Assembly (NCBI GenBank): GCA_963707145.1
Contig: CAVPOQ010000005.1
Location: 137,629 to 201,628, forward strand
Length of the DNA: 64,000 bases
Reading direction: 5' to 3'
Origin: RPQJ01 sp963707145
GTDB lineage: Bacteria > Pseudomonadota > Gammaproteobacteria > Steroidobacterales > Steroidobacteraceae
Shown: piece after piece, positions 1 to 9,007 of the stretch
How the letters are laid out: every line of letters begins with the position of its first letter
Numbering within the stretch: the first letter of the stretch is position 1
The notes under the pieces: model-generated
Seen by the model: only the letters and a program-made list of their open reading frames with translations
What the model was told of the DNA's origin: nothing
Databases searched by the model: none
Translations under genes and position numbers: made by a program

Positions 1-46
1 AGCCTGCTGCGGCCGCTGCCCTGAGCCCTGACGCCGGCCGTCGCGC

Positions 47-547
47 TCAGTCCGCTCGAGGCCCGAGCGAGGCCACGAACACGGCCACCAGCGCCTCGAG
101 GCCGCGGGCGTCGGAGGCGTCGAAGCGCCCGTGCACCGGGCTGTCGAGATCGAGCACGCCGAGCAGGCGGCCGCCGCGCAGAATCGGCACCACGATCTCC
201 GAGTTCGAGGCCGAGTCGCAGGCGATGTGTCCCGGGAACGCATGCACGTCGGCCACGACGACCGTCTCGCGCCGCGCCGCGGCCGTGCCGCACACGCCGC
301 GTCCTAGCGGGATGCGCACGCAGGCGGGCTTGCCCTGGAAAGGACCCAGCAGCAGATCGCCGCTGGCTGGTTCGACGAGGTAGAGGCCCGCCCAGTTGAG
401 CTGCGGCAGGCTCCAGTAGAGCAGGGCGGCGAGGTTGGCCGCGTTCGCCACGAGGTCGTGCTCGCCGTCGAGCAGGGCGCGCAGGCTCGCCGCGAGCTCC
501 GCGTAAGCGGCCGCCTTGTCCGCGGGTAGTTCCGTCAGGTGGTGCAT
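47..547 (-). CDS. msrC: Free methionine-(R)-sulfoxide reductase (GAF domain)
   Basis: A 166-residue single GAF-domain protein. Family members reduce free L-methionine-(R)-sulfoxide in the cytosol using thioredoxin. Three cysteines sit in the order expected for fRMsr: one in KPACVRIP, one in GRGVCGTAA and one in HIACDSASNSEIVVPI, the last in the strongly conserved segment around the active-site pocket. The start MHHLTELPADKAAAYAELA and the length match the family. It is encoded just downstream of epmA on the same strand, 24 bases away, so it may be the last gene of the SCO-psd-epmA run. A general GAF signalling role is unlikely because all three redox cysteines are present. Confidence 0.9.
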   Translation of the reverse strand: MHHLTELPADKAAAYAELAASLRALLDGEHDLVANAANLAALLYWSLPQLNWAGLYLVEPASGDLLLGPFQGKPACVRIPLGRGVCGTAAARRETVVVADVHAFPGHIACDSASNSEIVVPILRGGRLLGVLDLDSPVHGRFDASDARGLEALVAVFVASLGPRAD

Positions 548-571
548 GATTGCGTCGTCCTCCGGATTCGT

Positions 572-1546
572 TCAGGCGCGCTCGACGGGAAAGGCGATGA
601 CATCGTCGATGCGATTCACCCCGGCAGCGACCATCACGACGCGATCGAAGCCGAGCGCCACGCCCGCGCAGGCCGGCAGGCCGGCAGCGAGGGCGGCGAG
701 GAAATGCCGGTCCGTCGCGCGCGCAGGCTGTCCGCGCCGGGCCCGCCCAGAGGAATCGGCGGCGAACCGCCGGGCCTGCTCGGCCGCGTCGGCCAATTCG
801 TGGAAGCCGTTGGCGAGTTCGAGGCCGCCCCAGAAGGCCTCGAAGCGCGAGGCGACCTTGCCGCGCACCCGCGCGAGCGCCGCCTGGGAGGCCGGAAAGT
901 CGTGCACGAAGGTGATGCGGTCGCCGGCGAAGCCAGGCGCCACGTGGCTCGCCATGGCGAGATCGAGCAACCCGTCGCGATCGCCCGCGAGCGACGCCGG
1001 CACGTCGGCACCGTGCTGCCGCAGGCAGGCCTCGATCTCCCGCGTGGCCGCCTCGATCGGGTCGCAGCCCAGCGCCGAGCGAAACGCGTCCGCGTAGGTC
1101 GTGGTCAGCGTCGGGGCGACCGTGCGCAGCGGCTCGAGCAGCGCACGCAGCAGCGACTCGACGTCACGCATCAGCGCGTGGTGGTCGATGCCGAGCCGGT
1201 ACCACTCGACCATGGTGAATTCCGGGTTGTGGTTGCGCCCGCGCTCGCCCTCGCGAAACACCTGCGCGACCTGGAACAGGTCCGGCGCGCCCGCGCACAG
1301 CAGGCGCTTCATCGCGTACTCGGGCGAGGTCTGCAGGAATCCGACACGCGCGCCGTCGCCGCGGCGCACTTCGAGCGACTCGAGGTGCACGTCGGTGACC
1401 GCGGCTCCGACCATCACCGGCGTCTGTACCTCGAGCGCGCCGCTCGCGGCGAAATGCGCCCGCACGACCGCGAGCAGCTGCGCCCGCAGGCGCAGTACCT
1501 CGAGCCGCGCAGTCGGCCGCCAGTGCTCGCCGCTGCCGCCGCTCAT
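572..1546 (-). CDS. epmA: Elongation factor P--(R)-beta-lysine ligase
   Basis: A 324-residue protein matching the catalytic core of class II lysyl-tRNA synthetase without the anticodon-binding domain, which is the architecture of EpmA (GenX/PoxA). It activates (R)-beta-lysine and attaches it to a lysine of elongation factor P, helping ribosomes pass polyproline. Motif 2 is visible as FREGERGRNHNPEFTMVEW and motif 3 as GVALGFDRVVM near the C terminus. The ATG at 1546 was chosen over an upstream in-frame extension because it gives the family length and overlaps the psd stop by four bases (ATGA), indicating translational coupling. EF-P and EpmB genes are not in the window. Confidence 0.93.
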   Translation of the reverse strand: MSGGSGEHWRPTARLEVLRLRAQLLAVVRAHFAASGALEVQTPVMVGAAVTDVHLESLEVRRGDGARVGFLQTSPEYAMKRLLCAGAPDLFQVAQVFREGERGRNHNPEFTMVEWYRLGIDHHALMRDVESLLRALLEPLRTVAPTLTTTYADAFRSALGCDPIEAATREIEACLRQHGADVPASLAGDRDGLLDLAMASHVAPGFAGDRITFVHDFPASQAALARVRGKVASRFEAFWGGLELANGFHELADAAEQARRFAADSSGRARRGQPARATDRHFLAALAAGLPACAGVALGFDRVVMVAAGVNRIDDVIAFPVERA

Positions 1547-2427
1547 GCCACGCGCGCGAGCGCCTGCCCGAGCCGCAGCGTGCTGCCGGCGCCGAGCCCC
1601 GGCGCGAAGCGCGCACCCGCATTCCCGAGTAGCAGCACCACCGTCGAGCCCATGTTGAAGCGCGCGAGTTCGTCGCCGCGCGCGAACGAGGTGCCGAGGC
1701 CGGCCTCGAGGCTGCGTACCGCGCCACCACGCACCGCAGGCGGGTTCACCTCGCCTGCGTACACGGTCTCGATGCTGCCGACGAACAGCGCGCCGACCAG
1801 CACCATCGCGAGCGGGCCGAGCGCCGTGTCGAACTCGCACACCACGCGCTCGTTGCGGGCGAACAGCCCCGCGACGCTGCGCGCCGTGGCGGCGTTCACG
1901 CTGTAGAGGCGACCGGGAACATAGCGCGTGGCGGTGAGGCGTCCGGCCAGCGGCATGTGGATGCGGTGGTAGTTGTAGGGGGCGAGGTAGATGCAGGCGT
2001 AGCCGCCGCCCTCGTAGCGGCGTGCCGCGGCCTGCTCGGCGAGCAGCGCGCCCGCCGTGTAGTGCATGCCCTTGGCCTGCAGCAGCTGGCCCTCGCGCAC
2101 GGCGCCGAGCTGGCTCAACGTGCCGTCCACCGGCGAGACGAGGTCGCTGTCCCCGCCGGCGAGCGGGCGCGCGCCCGGGCGCAGCGCCCGGGTGAAAAAC
2201 GCATTGAACGAGGGGTAGGCGAAGGGGTCGGGTTCGGCGGCCTCACGCAGGTCGATCGCAGGATAGGCGCGCAGCACCGCGCGGATGATCGCGTTGCGGA
2301 CTGCTGGTTGCGTGCTGCGCGCCAGCCGATGCATGGTTCGCGAGAGCAGGTGCTGCGGCAGCAGTTCCTGCAGCAGCGCGAAGGCGCGGTCCGATGCGCC
2401 GGCTTCCTCGGCCGCCGGGACCGTCAT
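1543..2427 (-). CDS. psd: Phosphatidylserine decarboxylase proenzyme
   Basis: A 294-residue Psd. It decarboxylates phosphatidylserine to phosphatidylethanolamine at the inner membrane. The proenzyme cuts itself at a conserved Gly-Ser bond, leaving a pyruvoyl cofactor on the small alpha subunit. Here the site is FNMGSTVVLL near the C terminus, with Met in place of the usual Leu before GST. Other family signatures are FNAFFTR, SPVDGTLS, YLAPYNYHRIHMP and the FVGSIETVYAGEVNP segment. The ATG at 2427 overlaps the SCO-protein stop by four bases and the gene's own stop overlaps the epmA start, so the three genes form a tightly coupled operon. Confidence 0.95.
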   Translation of the reverse strand: MTVPAAEEAGASDRAFALLQELLPQHLLSRTMHRLARSTQPAVRNAIIRAVLRAYPAIDLREAAEPDPFAYPSFNAFFTRALRPGARPLAGGDSDLVSPVDGTLSQLGAVREGQLLQAKGMHYTAGALLAEQAAARRYEGGGYACIYLAPYNYHRIHMPLAGRLTATRYVPGRLYSVNAATARSVAGLFARNERVVCEFDTALGPLAMVLVGALFVGSIETVYAGEVNPPAVRGGAVRSLEAGLGTSFARGDELARFNMGSTVVLLLGNAGARFAPGLGAGSTLRLGQALARVA

Positions 2428-3059
2428 CGCCCGCCTCCCGCCCACGCGACGATCGTGCGGTAGTCGCGCGCGATGGTCGCTGCCTCGTGCGGCGCGGAGA
2501 GGTAGGCCACCAGGCCGCCGGTGGGCCCGACGAGGAACAGCCCCGAGCCGTGGTCCATGGTGTAGGTTCCCCCGGGCATCGCGACCCTGGAGTAAGGCAC
2601 GCCGAAGGCCGCGGCGGCTGCGGCCGTCGCCTCGGCCGTGCCCGTGGCGCCGAGGAACGCGGGATCGAAGAACCGCACGTAGGCGGCGAGACGCTCCGGC
2701 GTGTCGCGCTGCGGATCCACGCTGACCAGCAGCACGCGCGGCTGTCGCTCCGGCGGCAGATCGGCGAGCTGCCGTCGCGCCTCGGCGAGCGTGGCGAGCG
2801 TGGTCGGGCAGATGTCGGGGCACTGTGTGAAGCCGAAGAACACCAGCGTCCAGTGGCTGGTGAAGAAGTCCGCCGGCAGCGGACGGGCATCCTGGTCGAC
2901 GAGGCCGAGCGCCGGCAGCGATCGGGGCTCCGGCAGCACCGTGGCCCGCTCCGTCTGCGGCGGCGCGACACGTACGGGCGTCGCGAGGCGGGCGAGGAGC
3001 AGCCCGGCCGCAAACGCTACAATGACGAGGATACCGATCCTCAGCGGACGTGCGGCCAT
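2424..3059 (-). CDS. SCO1/SenC family copper chaperone
   Basis: A 211-residue membrane-anchored thioredoxin-fold protein. SCO proteins deliver copper to, or reduce the cysteines of, the CuA centre of cytochrome c oxidase on the periplasmic side. An N-terminal transmembrane segment (about residues 6-24) is followed by a thioredoxin fold with the metal-binding CPDIC motif in FFGFTQCPDICPTTL and the distal histidine in YTMDHGSGLFLV. I chose the ATG at 3059, directly before the hydrophobic anchor; an in-frame start about 14 codons upstream is possible. It heads the run with psd and epmA and diverges from prmB. No oxidase genes are present here. Confidence 0.88.
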   Translation of the reverse strand: MAARPLRIGILVIVAFAAGLLLARLATPVRVAPPQTERATVLPEPRSLPALGLVDQDARPLPADFFTSHWTLVFFGFTQCPDICPTTLATLAEARRQLADLPPERQPRVLLVSVDPQRDTPERLAAYVRFFDPAFLGATGTAEATAAAAAAFGVPYSRVAMPGGTYTMDHGSGLFLVGPTGGLVAYLSAPHEAATIARDYRTIVAWAGGGR

Positions 3060-3126
3060 GGGCGGGTTGGTGAAAACTCGGTCGGGCTGACGAAGCCGCA
3101 ATTATCCCACAACGCTCCGACCCGAC

Positions 3127-4035
3127 ATGCCGACCGCACCCGCCGCGTCCACCGACCTGCCGAGCGCACCGAGCGTGGCCGACCTGATCGGTCACGGCGC
3201 CGCGATTTTCGAGCGCGCCGGACTCGCGTACGGCCACGGCACCGAAAACGCAGTGGACGAGGCGGCGGCGCTGGTCTTCCACGCGCTCGCGCTCGACCAT
3301 GCCGAGGCGGAATCCGCGTACGCGCGGCGGCCCGACGCGCAACAGGTCGGGCGCGTGCTCGCACTGTTCGAGCAGCGCATCGGGCGGCGCGTGCCGGCGG
3401 CCTACCTGATGGGTCGCATGTGGTTCGCTGGCCTCGAGTTCGAGGTCGACGAGCGCGTGATCGTGCCGCGCTCGCCGTTCGCCGAACTCGTGCACGCGGG
3501 CTTCGAGCCGTGGGTGGAGCCCGCGCGCGTGCAGCGTATCCTCGACGTCGGCACAGGCTCCGGCTGCATCGCCATCGCCTGTGCGCTGGCCTTTCCGCAG
3601 GCGCGCGTGGACGCCGTGGACCTCTCGGCCGATGCGCTCGAGGTGGCGGCCCGCAACTGCGCGAAGCACGGCGTCGGCGACCGCGTGCGGTTGCTGCAGG
3701 GCGATTGCTTCGAGCCGGTGGGCGACGATCGCTACGATCTCATCGTGGCAAATCCGCCGTACGTGAGCGATGCCGAAATGGCGGAGCTGCCCGAGGAGTA
3801 CCTGCACGAGCCGGACCTCGCGCTGCGGGCCGGGGCGGACGGCCTCGACGTGGTGCGGCGTATCCTCTCCGGCGCGCCGGGTCACCTCACGGCGCAGGGC
3901 GTGCTGGTCGTCGAGGTGGGCAACAGCGAGCCGCGCGTGATGGAGGCGTATCCGCGCCTGCCGTTCGTGTGGCTCGAGTTCGAGCACGGCGGAGGCGGGG
4001 TGTTCCTGCTCCGGCGCGCCGATTTCGACGCCTGA
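3127..4035 (+). CDS. prmB: 50S ribosomal protein uL3 glutamine methyltransferase
   Basis: A 302-residue class I SAM-dependent N5-glutamine methyltransferase. PrmB methylates a glutamine in ribosomal protein L3 during assembly. The catalytic NPPY motif is in LIVANPPYVSDAEM and the SAM-binding motif I is ILDVGTGSGCIAIA. The N-terminal helical domain and the IVPRSPFAEL segment are characteristic of PrmB rather than PrmC, whose equivalent reads closer to VPRPETE. It is immediately upstream of aroC, the same pairing seen in Escherichia and Pseudomonas, with 34 bases between them and probably a shared transcript. Confidence 0.93.
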   Translation: MPTAPAASTDLPSAPSVADLIGHGAAIFERAGLAYGHGTENAVDEAAALVFHALALDHAEAESAYARRPDAQQVGRVLALFEQRIGRRVPAAYLMGRMWFAGLEFEVDERVIVPRSPFAELVHAGFEPWVEPARVQRILDVGTGSGCIAIACALAFPQARVDAVDLSADALEVAARNCAKHGVGDRVRLLQGDCFEPVGDDRYDLIVANPPYVSDAEMAELPEEYLHEPDLALRAGADGLDVVRRILSGAPGHLTAQGVLVVEVGNSEPRVMEAYPRLPFVWLEFEHGGGGVFLLRRADFDA

Positions 4036-4069
4036 CGGCGGCCGCGCGGCGCGATCGCCAGGAGCACTC

Positions 4070-5167
4070 ATGGCTGGCAATACCTTCGGTCACCTGTTCA
4101 CGGTCACCAGCTTCGGCGAGAGCCACGGGCCGGCGCTCGGCTGCATCGTCGATGGCTGTCCACCGGGGCTCGGGCTCACCGAGGACGACATCCAGCGCGA
4201 CGTCGAGCGCCGCCGCTCGGGAACTTCGCGCTATACCAGCCAGCGGCGCGAGCCCGACGCGGTGCGCATTCTCTCCGGCGTGTTCGAAGGACGCACCACG
4301 GGCACTCCGATCGGACTGCTGGTCGCCAACGAGGACCAGCGCTCCTACGACTACGAGAAGATCAGGGACCGCTTCCGGCCAGGCCACGCCGACTACACCT
4401 ACCAGCACAAGTACGGTTTCCGCGACTACCGCGGCGGCGGCCGTTCCTCGGCGCGCGAGACCGTGATGCGGGTCGCGGCGGGCGCGATCGCCCGCAAGTA
4501 CCTCGCCGAGCGGCTCGGGGTGCGTATCCGCGGCTTCCTCGCGCAGATGGGCGACATCCGCCTCGAGCCCAGCGACCTCGACGAAGTGGACCGCAACCCG
4601 TTCTTCTGCCCGGACGCCGCGCGCGTGGCGGAACTCGAGGCGTTGATCGACCGGCTGCGCCGCGACGGCGACTCGATCGGGGCGCGCGTCACGGTCGTGG
4701 CGACCGGCGTTCCGCCCGGCCTCGGTGAGCCCGTGTTCGATCGCCTCGACGCCGACCTCGCCCACGCGATGATGGGCATCAACGCGGTCAAGGGCGTGGA
4801 GGTGGGCGATGGATTCCAGGTCGTCGGCCAGCGCGGCTCGCTGCACCGCGACGAGATCACGCCGGCCGGCTTCCTGAGCAACCACTCCGGCGGCACGCTG
4901 GGCGGCATCTCGTCGGGGCAGGACCTCGTCGTGAGCCTCGCGCTCAAGCCCACCTCCAGCATCGTGCTCCCGGGACGCACGATCGACGTGCGCGGCGAGG
5001 CGACGGAGGTGAGCACCACGGGCCGCCACGATCCCTGTGTCGGGATCCGGGCCGTGCCGATCGCCGAGGCCATGCTCGCGCTGGTGCTCGTGGACCACTA
5101 CCTCCGCCACCGGGCCCAGAACGCCGACGTGCGCTGCTCCACACCCGTCGTCCCGTCCTCCGCATGA
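4070..5167 (+). CDS. aroC: Chorismate synthase
   Basis: A 365-residue chorismate synthase, the last step of the shikimate pathway, converting 5-enolpyruvylshikimate-3-phosphate to chorismate with reduced FMN. All three family signatures are visible: GESHGPALGCIVDGCPPG near the N terminus, the FRPGHADYTY and GGGRSSARET segment, and the later GGTLGGISSGQD segment, with RHDPCVGIRAVP near the C terminus. A purine-rich site (CAGGAG) lies about eight bases before the ATG. It follows prmB closely and ends about 200 bases before fimV, which has its own candidate promoter. Confidence 0.97.
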   Translation: MAGNTFGHLFTVTSFGESHGPALGCIVDGCPPGLGLTEDDIQRDVERRRSGTSRYTSQRREPDAVRILSGVFEGRTTGTPIGLLVANEDQRSYDYEKIRDRFRPGHADYTYQHKYGFRDYRGGGRSSARETVMRVAAGAIARKYLAERLGVRIRGFLAQMGDIRLEPSDLDEVDRNPFFCPDAARVAELEALIDRLRRDGDSIGARVTVVATGVPPGLGEPVFDRLDADLAHAMMGINAVKGVEVGDGFQVVGQRGSLHRDEITPAGFLSNHSGGTLGGISSGQDLVVSLALKPTSSIVLPGRTIDVRGEATEVSTTGRHDPCVGIRAVPIAEAMLALVLVDHYLRHRAQNADVRCSTPVVPSSA

Positions 5168-5253
5168 GCGGCGCCCGTCGGCGTGGAACTGTGCACCGCG
5201 TCCCCGATTCGGCCGCCCGGAAAGGTTAAAAAGCACCGGCAGATAGGCCGACC

Positions 5254-5283
5254 TTGGGAGCTGTCCCGGCCGTGGGCTATAGT
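5254..5283 (+). promoter_or_regulatory. Candidate sigma-70 promoter for fimV
   Basis: A -35-like TTGGGA (5254-5259), an 18-base spacer and a -10-like TATAGT (5278-5283) lie about 90 bases before the fimV ATG, in the 203-base aroC-fimV gap. This is an AT-richer island in otherwise GC-rich sequence. Nothing else was recognised in the gap. Assignment is by consensus match only. Confidence 0.45.
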
Positions 5284-5370
5284 TATGTTCAATTCACAGT
5301 CGTCGCCTGAGCGTGCCGGAGCCGTGATGCGGCCCTGCGCGATGCGGGTTTGCGTGTCCGGGGAGTCCCC

Positions 5371-8187
5371 ATGAAGAGAGCCGTACGCCGTGCCCTGTTG
5401 CTGAGCGCCCTGGCAGCGCCTTCTGCGCTCTACGCGCTCGGGCTCGGCGAGATCCGCCTCAACTCGGCGCTGAACCAGCCTTTCGACGCAGAGATCGAAC
5501 TGGTCTCGGCCGCCCCGGAGGACCTGGATGCGCTGCGCGCCGCGCTCGCGCCCACCGACACGTTCCAGCGCTACGGCCTCGACAAGCCGGCCTTCCTGTC
5601 CGATTTCACCTTCCGCGTCACGCGCTCCGGCGGCCGCGACGTCCTGCGCATCACCTCGCCCCGGCCGGTCACCGAGCCGTTCGTGACCCTGCTCGTCGAA
5701 GCGAGCTGGCCGCGCGGCCGACTGCTCCGCGAGTACACGGTGCTGCTCGACCCGCCTTCGCTCGCGGCCGCCCCGGTGGCGGCGGCGCCGGCCCCGTCGG
5801 CGCTCGCACCGCCCCCGGTGGTGGTGGCGCCTGCCATGGAGGCGGCAGCACCCCCGCCGCCGGCACCTGCGCCCGTGCCGCGTCCGGCGCCGACGATTCC
5901 CGCGCCGCGCGCGAGCGTCGAGCCGGGCAGCACCTACCGCGTGCGTCCGAACGACACGCTGTGGCGCATCGCGAGCGCCTCCAGCCCGGGACCGAAGTCC
6001 GAGGTCAACCGGACGATGGTCGCGATCTACGAGGCGAATCCCGCGGCCTTCGGCGGCAACATCAACGTGTTGCGAGCCGGCAGTGAGCTGCGCATTCCGG
6101 CGCGCAGCGACGTCTCGGCGATCTCGGCGGCCGCGGCCGCGGACGAGGTCGCGCGACAGTACCGTCTGTGGAATGCGGGTGCCGACGCCGGCGCGCCGGC
6201 CGCCGAGGCCGCCGGCCGCCTCCGCCTGGTGACGCCCGAGCGGGGCAGCCCGGCCCCGTCGCCCGCGACCTCGCCCGCCGCGGCACCTGTTGCGGGGGCG
6301 CCGTCCGCGGCGCCGAGTCCGACTGCAGCGGCGACCAACGCCGACCTGCAGGACCAGGTCCAGCGGCTGCAGACCGAGCTCGCGGAGGCGCGCCGGCTGC
6401 TCGAGGTGCGCAACGCCGAACTCGCCACGCTGCAGGGCGCGGCCGCCCCGCCCGCACCCGACACCACGGCAGAGCCTGTGGCGCCAGCGGCGTCTGCCAG
6501 CCCGGTCCCCGACGCACCGCCGCGGGAAGCGCAGGCCGTTTCTGAACCGACGCCAGCGGCGGAGCCCGAAGCCGTGCCGCCGAAGAAGCCCAAGCGCAAG
6601 GCGGCGCCCCCGCCGGTCGAGGAGCCCTCGCTGCTCGATCGGCTGAGCGATTACTGGTACGTGCCGCTCGGACTGCTGGCCGCCGCACTGGGCGCAGCGT
6701 TCTGGCGCCGTCGGCGTCGCGTGTCGGAGCCTGCCGAGGAGCGCCTCGAGGAGGCGCTGGCTCGTCCGACGCCAAGCGACCTGCGTGGACGTTCGATGGG
6801 AGCGGGGCGCCCGGGCGAGTCCGACATCGTCGTCGAGGAGCGTCATCCGACGGAGCCCGTTGCGGCCAGCGCGGCCTCCGCGGCGGCGGCCGAGTCGGCG
6901 CGCCGTGCGACCACCGTCGCCGATACGCTGTCCGGCGATGGCCCGGTGAGCATCGAGGCGGGCGATCCGCTCGCCGAAGCCGATTTCCACATGGCCTACG
7001 GCCTCTACGACCAGGCCGCCGACCTCGTTCAGCTGGCGCTCAAGCGTGAGCCGCAGCGACGCGAGCTGCGGCTCAAGCTCGTCGAGATCTTCTTCGTCTG
7101 GGGCAACCGCGAGCGCTTCCTCGAGAGCGCACGACAGCTGCACTCCACGCGTGCGCAGGCAGAGCCGGCCGAGTGGGACAAGGTCCTGATCATGGGTCGC
7201 CAGATTGCGCCGGACGACCCGCTGTTCTCGGAGAAGTCGCTGTCGCCGTCCGCGCACCTCGATCTCGAGCTGCAGGGCGGTGCCGCGACGACGGATTTCG
7301 AGCTGTCCGAGGGATCCGCCGCGCCGCTGGACCTGGAGCTGACGGCCCTGGCGCCCCACGTGAGGGGCGACGACTCCGTCGACTTCCTCCTCGACGAGCC
7401 GCAGCGGGGCGCTGACGCCGCCGCCGCGCTCGCGCCGACGGTCGAGACGCCGCGTATCTCGTCTCCCGTCGACGATCCGACCGCGGAGGTCGCCATCGAG
7501 GAACTCGGTCTCGAGCCCGGGGACCTCGACGGACTCGACGACCTCGCCCGTCTCGATGCCACGCTCAAGGGTCGCCGTCTGCTCGTGGTCGAAGACACCG
7601 TCGAGCAGCCGCTCGCCGAGCGCGGCGCCCTGGTCGAGGACACCGTGCAGGAGAACATGGGCGAGCGCCGCTCTGCGTTCGAAGATACCGTCGAGCAGCC
7701 GCTCGCCGAGCGCGGCCGCCTGGTCGAGGACACCGTGCAGGAGAACATGACCGAGCGCCGCTCCGCGTTCGAGGACACCGTGCAGCAGCCGATCGTCCGG
7801 CGCGGCAAGGACGAGGCCCCGGAGCCGGACCTCCTCAGTGCCACGAGCATGCTGCGTGTGGACCTCGAAGAACTCGGCAGGGAGGTTCTGGCAGCCGACG
7901 CGTCCGCCGATCCCGGCACCGAGATCATCGACCTCTCGGGTCGCACCGGCGAGCTGGCGACCGTCGAGGTGTCCGATCTCGACGTCACCGGCGAGCTCGA
8001 GCGGATGGATCTCAATAGCGAAGGCGACATTACGATGAGCGAGGTGGGCACCAAGCTCGACCTCGCCCGTGCCTACATCGACATGGGCGATCCCGAGGGG
8101 GCGCGCAGCATCCTCGAGGAGGTGCTCAAGGAAGGCAGCGCCGGGCACAAGCTGGAGGCCGAGCGGCTGATGGCCGGCCTGCCCTGA
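5371..8187 (+). CDS. fimV: FimV-family polar hub protein (LysM, TPR)
   Basis: A 938-residue inner-membrane, peptidoglycan-binding protein of the FimV/HubP family, which organises the cell pole, type IV pilus assembly and twitching in relatives. Visible in order: a signal peptide ending near PSALYALGLGEI; the FimV N-terminal domain (LNSALNQPFDAEIEL); a proline/alanine-rich stretch; a LysM domain beginning STYRVRPNDTLWRIA; a coiled coil (QDQVQRLQTELAEARRLLE); a transmembrane helix around residues 430-445 (WYVPLGLLAAALGAAFW); an acidic cytoplasmic region with a TPR-like part; and the conserved C-terminal FimV motif (TKLDLARAYIDMGDPEGAR). The acidic region carries a perfect-phase EDTV repeat, listed separately. 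I chose the ATG at 5371 because it directly precedes the signal peptide. No pilus genes are nearby. Confidence 0.92.
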   Translation: MKRAVRRALLLSALAAPSALYALGLGEIRLNSALNQPFDAEIELVSAAPEDLDALRAALAPTDTFQRYGLDKPAFLSDFTFRVTRSGGRDVLRITSPRPVTEPFVTLLVEASWPRGRLLREYTVLLDPPSLAAAPVAAAPAPSALAPPPVVVAPAMEAAAPPPPAPAPVPRPAPTIPAPRASVEPGSTYRVRPNDTLWRIASASSPGPKSEVNRTMVAIYEANPAAFGGNINVLRAGSELRIPARSDVSAISAAAAADEVARQYRLWNAGADAGAPAAEAAGRLRLVTPERGSPAPSPATSPAAAPVAGAPSAAPSPTAAATNADLQDQVQRLQTELAEARRLLEVRNAELATLQGAAAPPAPDTTAEPVAPAASASPVPDAPPREAQAVSEPTPAAEPEAVPPKKPKRKAAPPPVEEPSLLDRLSDYWYVPLGLLAAALGAAFWRRRRRVSEPAEERLEEALARPTPSDLRGRSMGAGRPGESDIVVEERHPTEPVAASAASAAAAESARRATTVADTLSGDGPVSIEAGDPLAEADFHMAYGLYDQAADLVQLALKREPQRRELRLKLVEIFFVWGNRERFLESARQLHSTRAQAEPAEWDKVLIMGRQIAPDDPLFSEKSLSPSAHLDLELQGGAATTDFELSEGSAAPLDLELTALAPHVRGDDSVDFLLDEPQRGADAAAALAPTVETPRISSPVDDPTAEVAIEELGLEPGDLDGLDDLARLDATLKGRRLLVVEDTVEQPLAERGALVEDTVQENMGERRSAFEDTVEQPLAERGRLVEDTVQENMTERRSAFEDTVQQPIVRRGKDEAPEPDLLSATSMLRVDLEELGREVLAADASADPGTEIIDLSGRTGELATVEVSDLDVTGELERMDLNSEGDITMSEVGTKLDLARAYIDMGDPEGARSILEEVLKEGSAGHKLEAERLMAGLP
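7591..7812 (+). repeat. In-frame 90-bp tandem repeat in fimV
   Basis: Two nearly identical 90-base units (7591-7680 and 7681-7770) are followed by a diverged partial third (7771-7812). Each unit encodes two 15-residue sub-repeats sharing EDTV, of the type EDTVEQPLAERG then EDTVQENMGERR. The two complete units differ at only a handful of bases, which implies recent duplication or gene conversion. Because the length is a multiple of three, copy-number changes would keep the frame. Confidence 0.9.
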
Positions 8188-8196
8188 CGGGCGACG

Positions 8197-9007
8197 ATGC
8201 CGCGGATCGCGCTCGGCATCGAGTACGACGGCACCGCTTACGCCGGCTGGCAGCAGCAGGCGCATGCGCCCAGCATCCAAGGCGAGCTGCAGGCGGCGCT
8301 CGCCGGCGATTGCCGGCCACCCGGTGGGGCTCACCGCCGCGGGACGCACCGATGCGGGCGTGCACGCCCTGGCGCAGGTCGCCCACTTCGACACCACGGC
8401 GCAGCGCCCCGAACAGGCCTGGTCGCTGGGCGGTACCGCCGGCGCCGCCGACGACCTGAGCATCCTGTGGGCGTGCGAGGTCCCGGATCGCTTCCACGCG
8501 CGCCATTGCGCGCTGTCGCGGACCTACGTCTACCGGGTGCTGAATCGACGCATCCGGCCCGCGCTGGAGCGCCATCGCGCGTGCTGGGTGCGCCGCCCGC
8601 TCGACGCGCCGGCGATGCATCGCGCCGCGCAGCGGCTGCTCGGCGAGCGCGACTTCACGTCGTTCCGCGCCGCCGAGTGCCAGTCCGCCACGCCGATGCG
8701 CCGGCTCGTCGCAACGGGCGTCGAGCGCTGCGGCGACGAGCTGCACATCACGGTACGGGCCAACGCGTTCCTGCACCACATGGTGCGCAACATCGCGGGT
8801 TCGCTGCTGCTGGTGGGCTCCGGGCAGCGGCCGGAGGACTGGCTCGCCGAGGTGCTCGAGGCGCGGGACCGGACGCTGGCGGGACCGACTGCGCCGCCCC
8901 AGGGGCTGTACTTCGCCGCGGTCGAATACCCCGCGGAGTTCGCGCTGCCGTCCACACCGGCGGCTTCCGGTAGACTCGCCTCCGTGTTTCCGGGGGAACC
9001 GCCGTGA
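8197..9007 (+). CDS. truA: tRNA pseudouridine(38-40) synthase, apparent +1 frameshift
   Basis: TruA converts uridines 38-40 in the anticodon stem-loop of many tRNAs to pseudouridine. The N-terminal part (MPRIALGIEYDGTAYAGWQQ) and the rest (AGRTDAGVHAL, containing the catalytic Asp, through HHMVRNIAGSLLLVG) lie in two frames. Removing one base near 8302-8306 (GCCGG to GCCG) joins them into 269 residues, the family length. The stop overlaps the accD GTG start (GTGA). truA is essential-like and conserved, and the break is a clean single base, so sequence error is the simplest explanation. fimV-truA-accD-folC is a known order, although trpF and trpB, which often sit between truA and accD, are absent. 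Confidence 0.88.

Noticed and set aside
1..46. Possible end of a plus-strand gene at position 24
   Set aside because: Eight codons ending in TGA are too few to support a gene; the rest is spacer before msrC.
1543..4080. An open frame spanning psd and the region antisense to prmB
   Set aside because: Only the last 294 codons are psd; the upstream part is antisense to prmB and the SCO gene is in another frame with conserved motifs.
8302..8306. Programmed ribosomal frameshifting in truA and the capsule genes
   Set aside because: No shared slippery heptamer, and breaks fall at different motifs in unrelated genes with both signs, so error is simpler.
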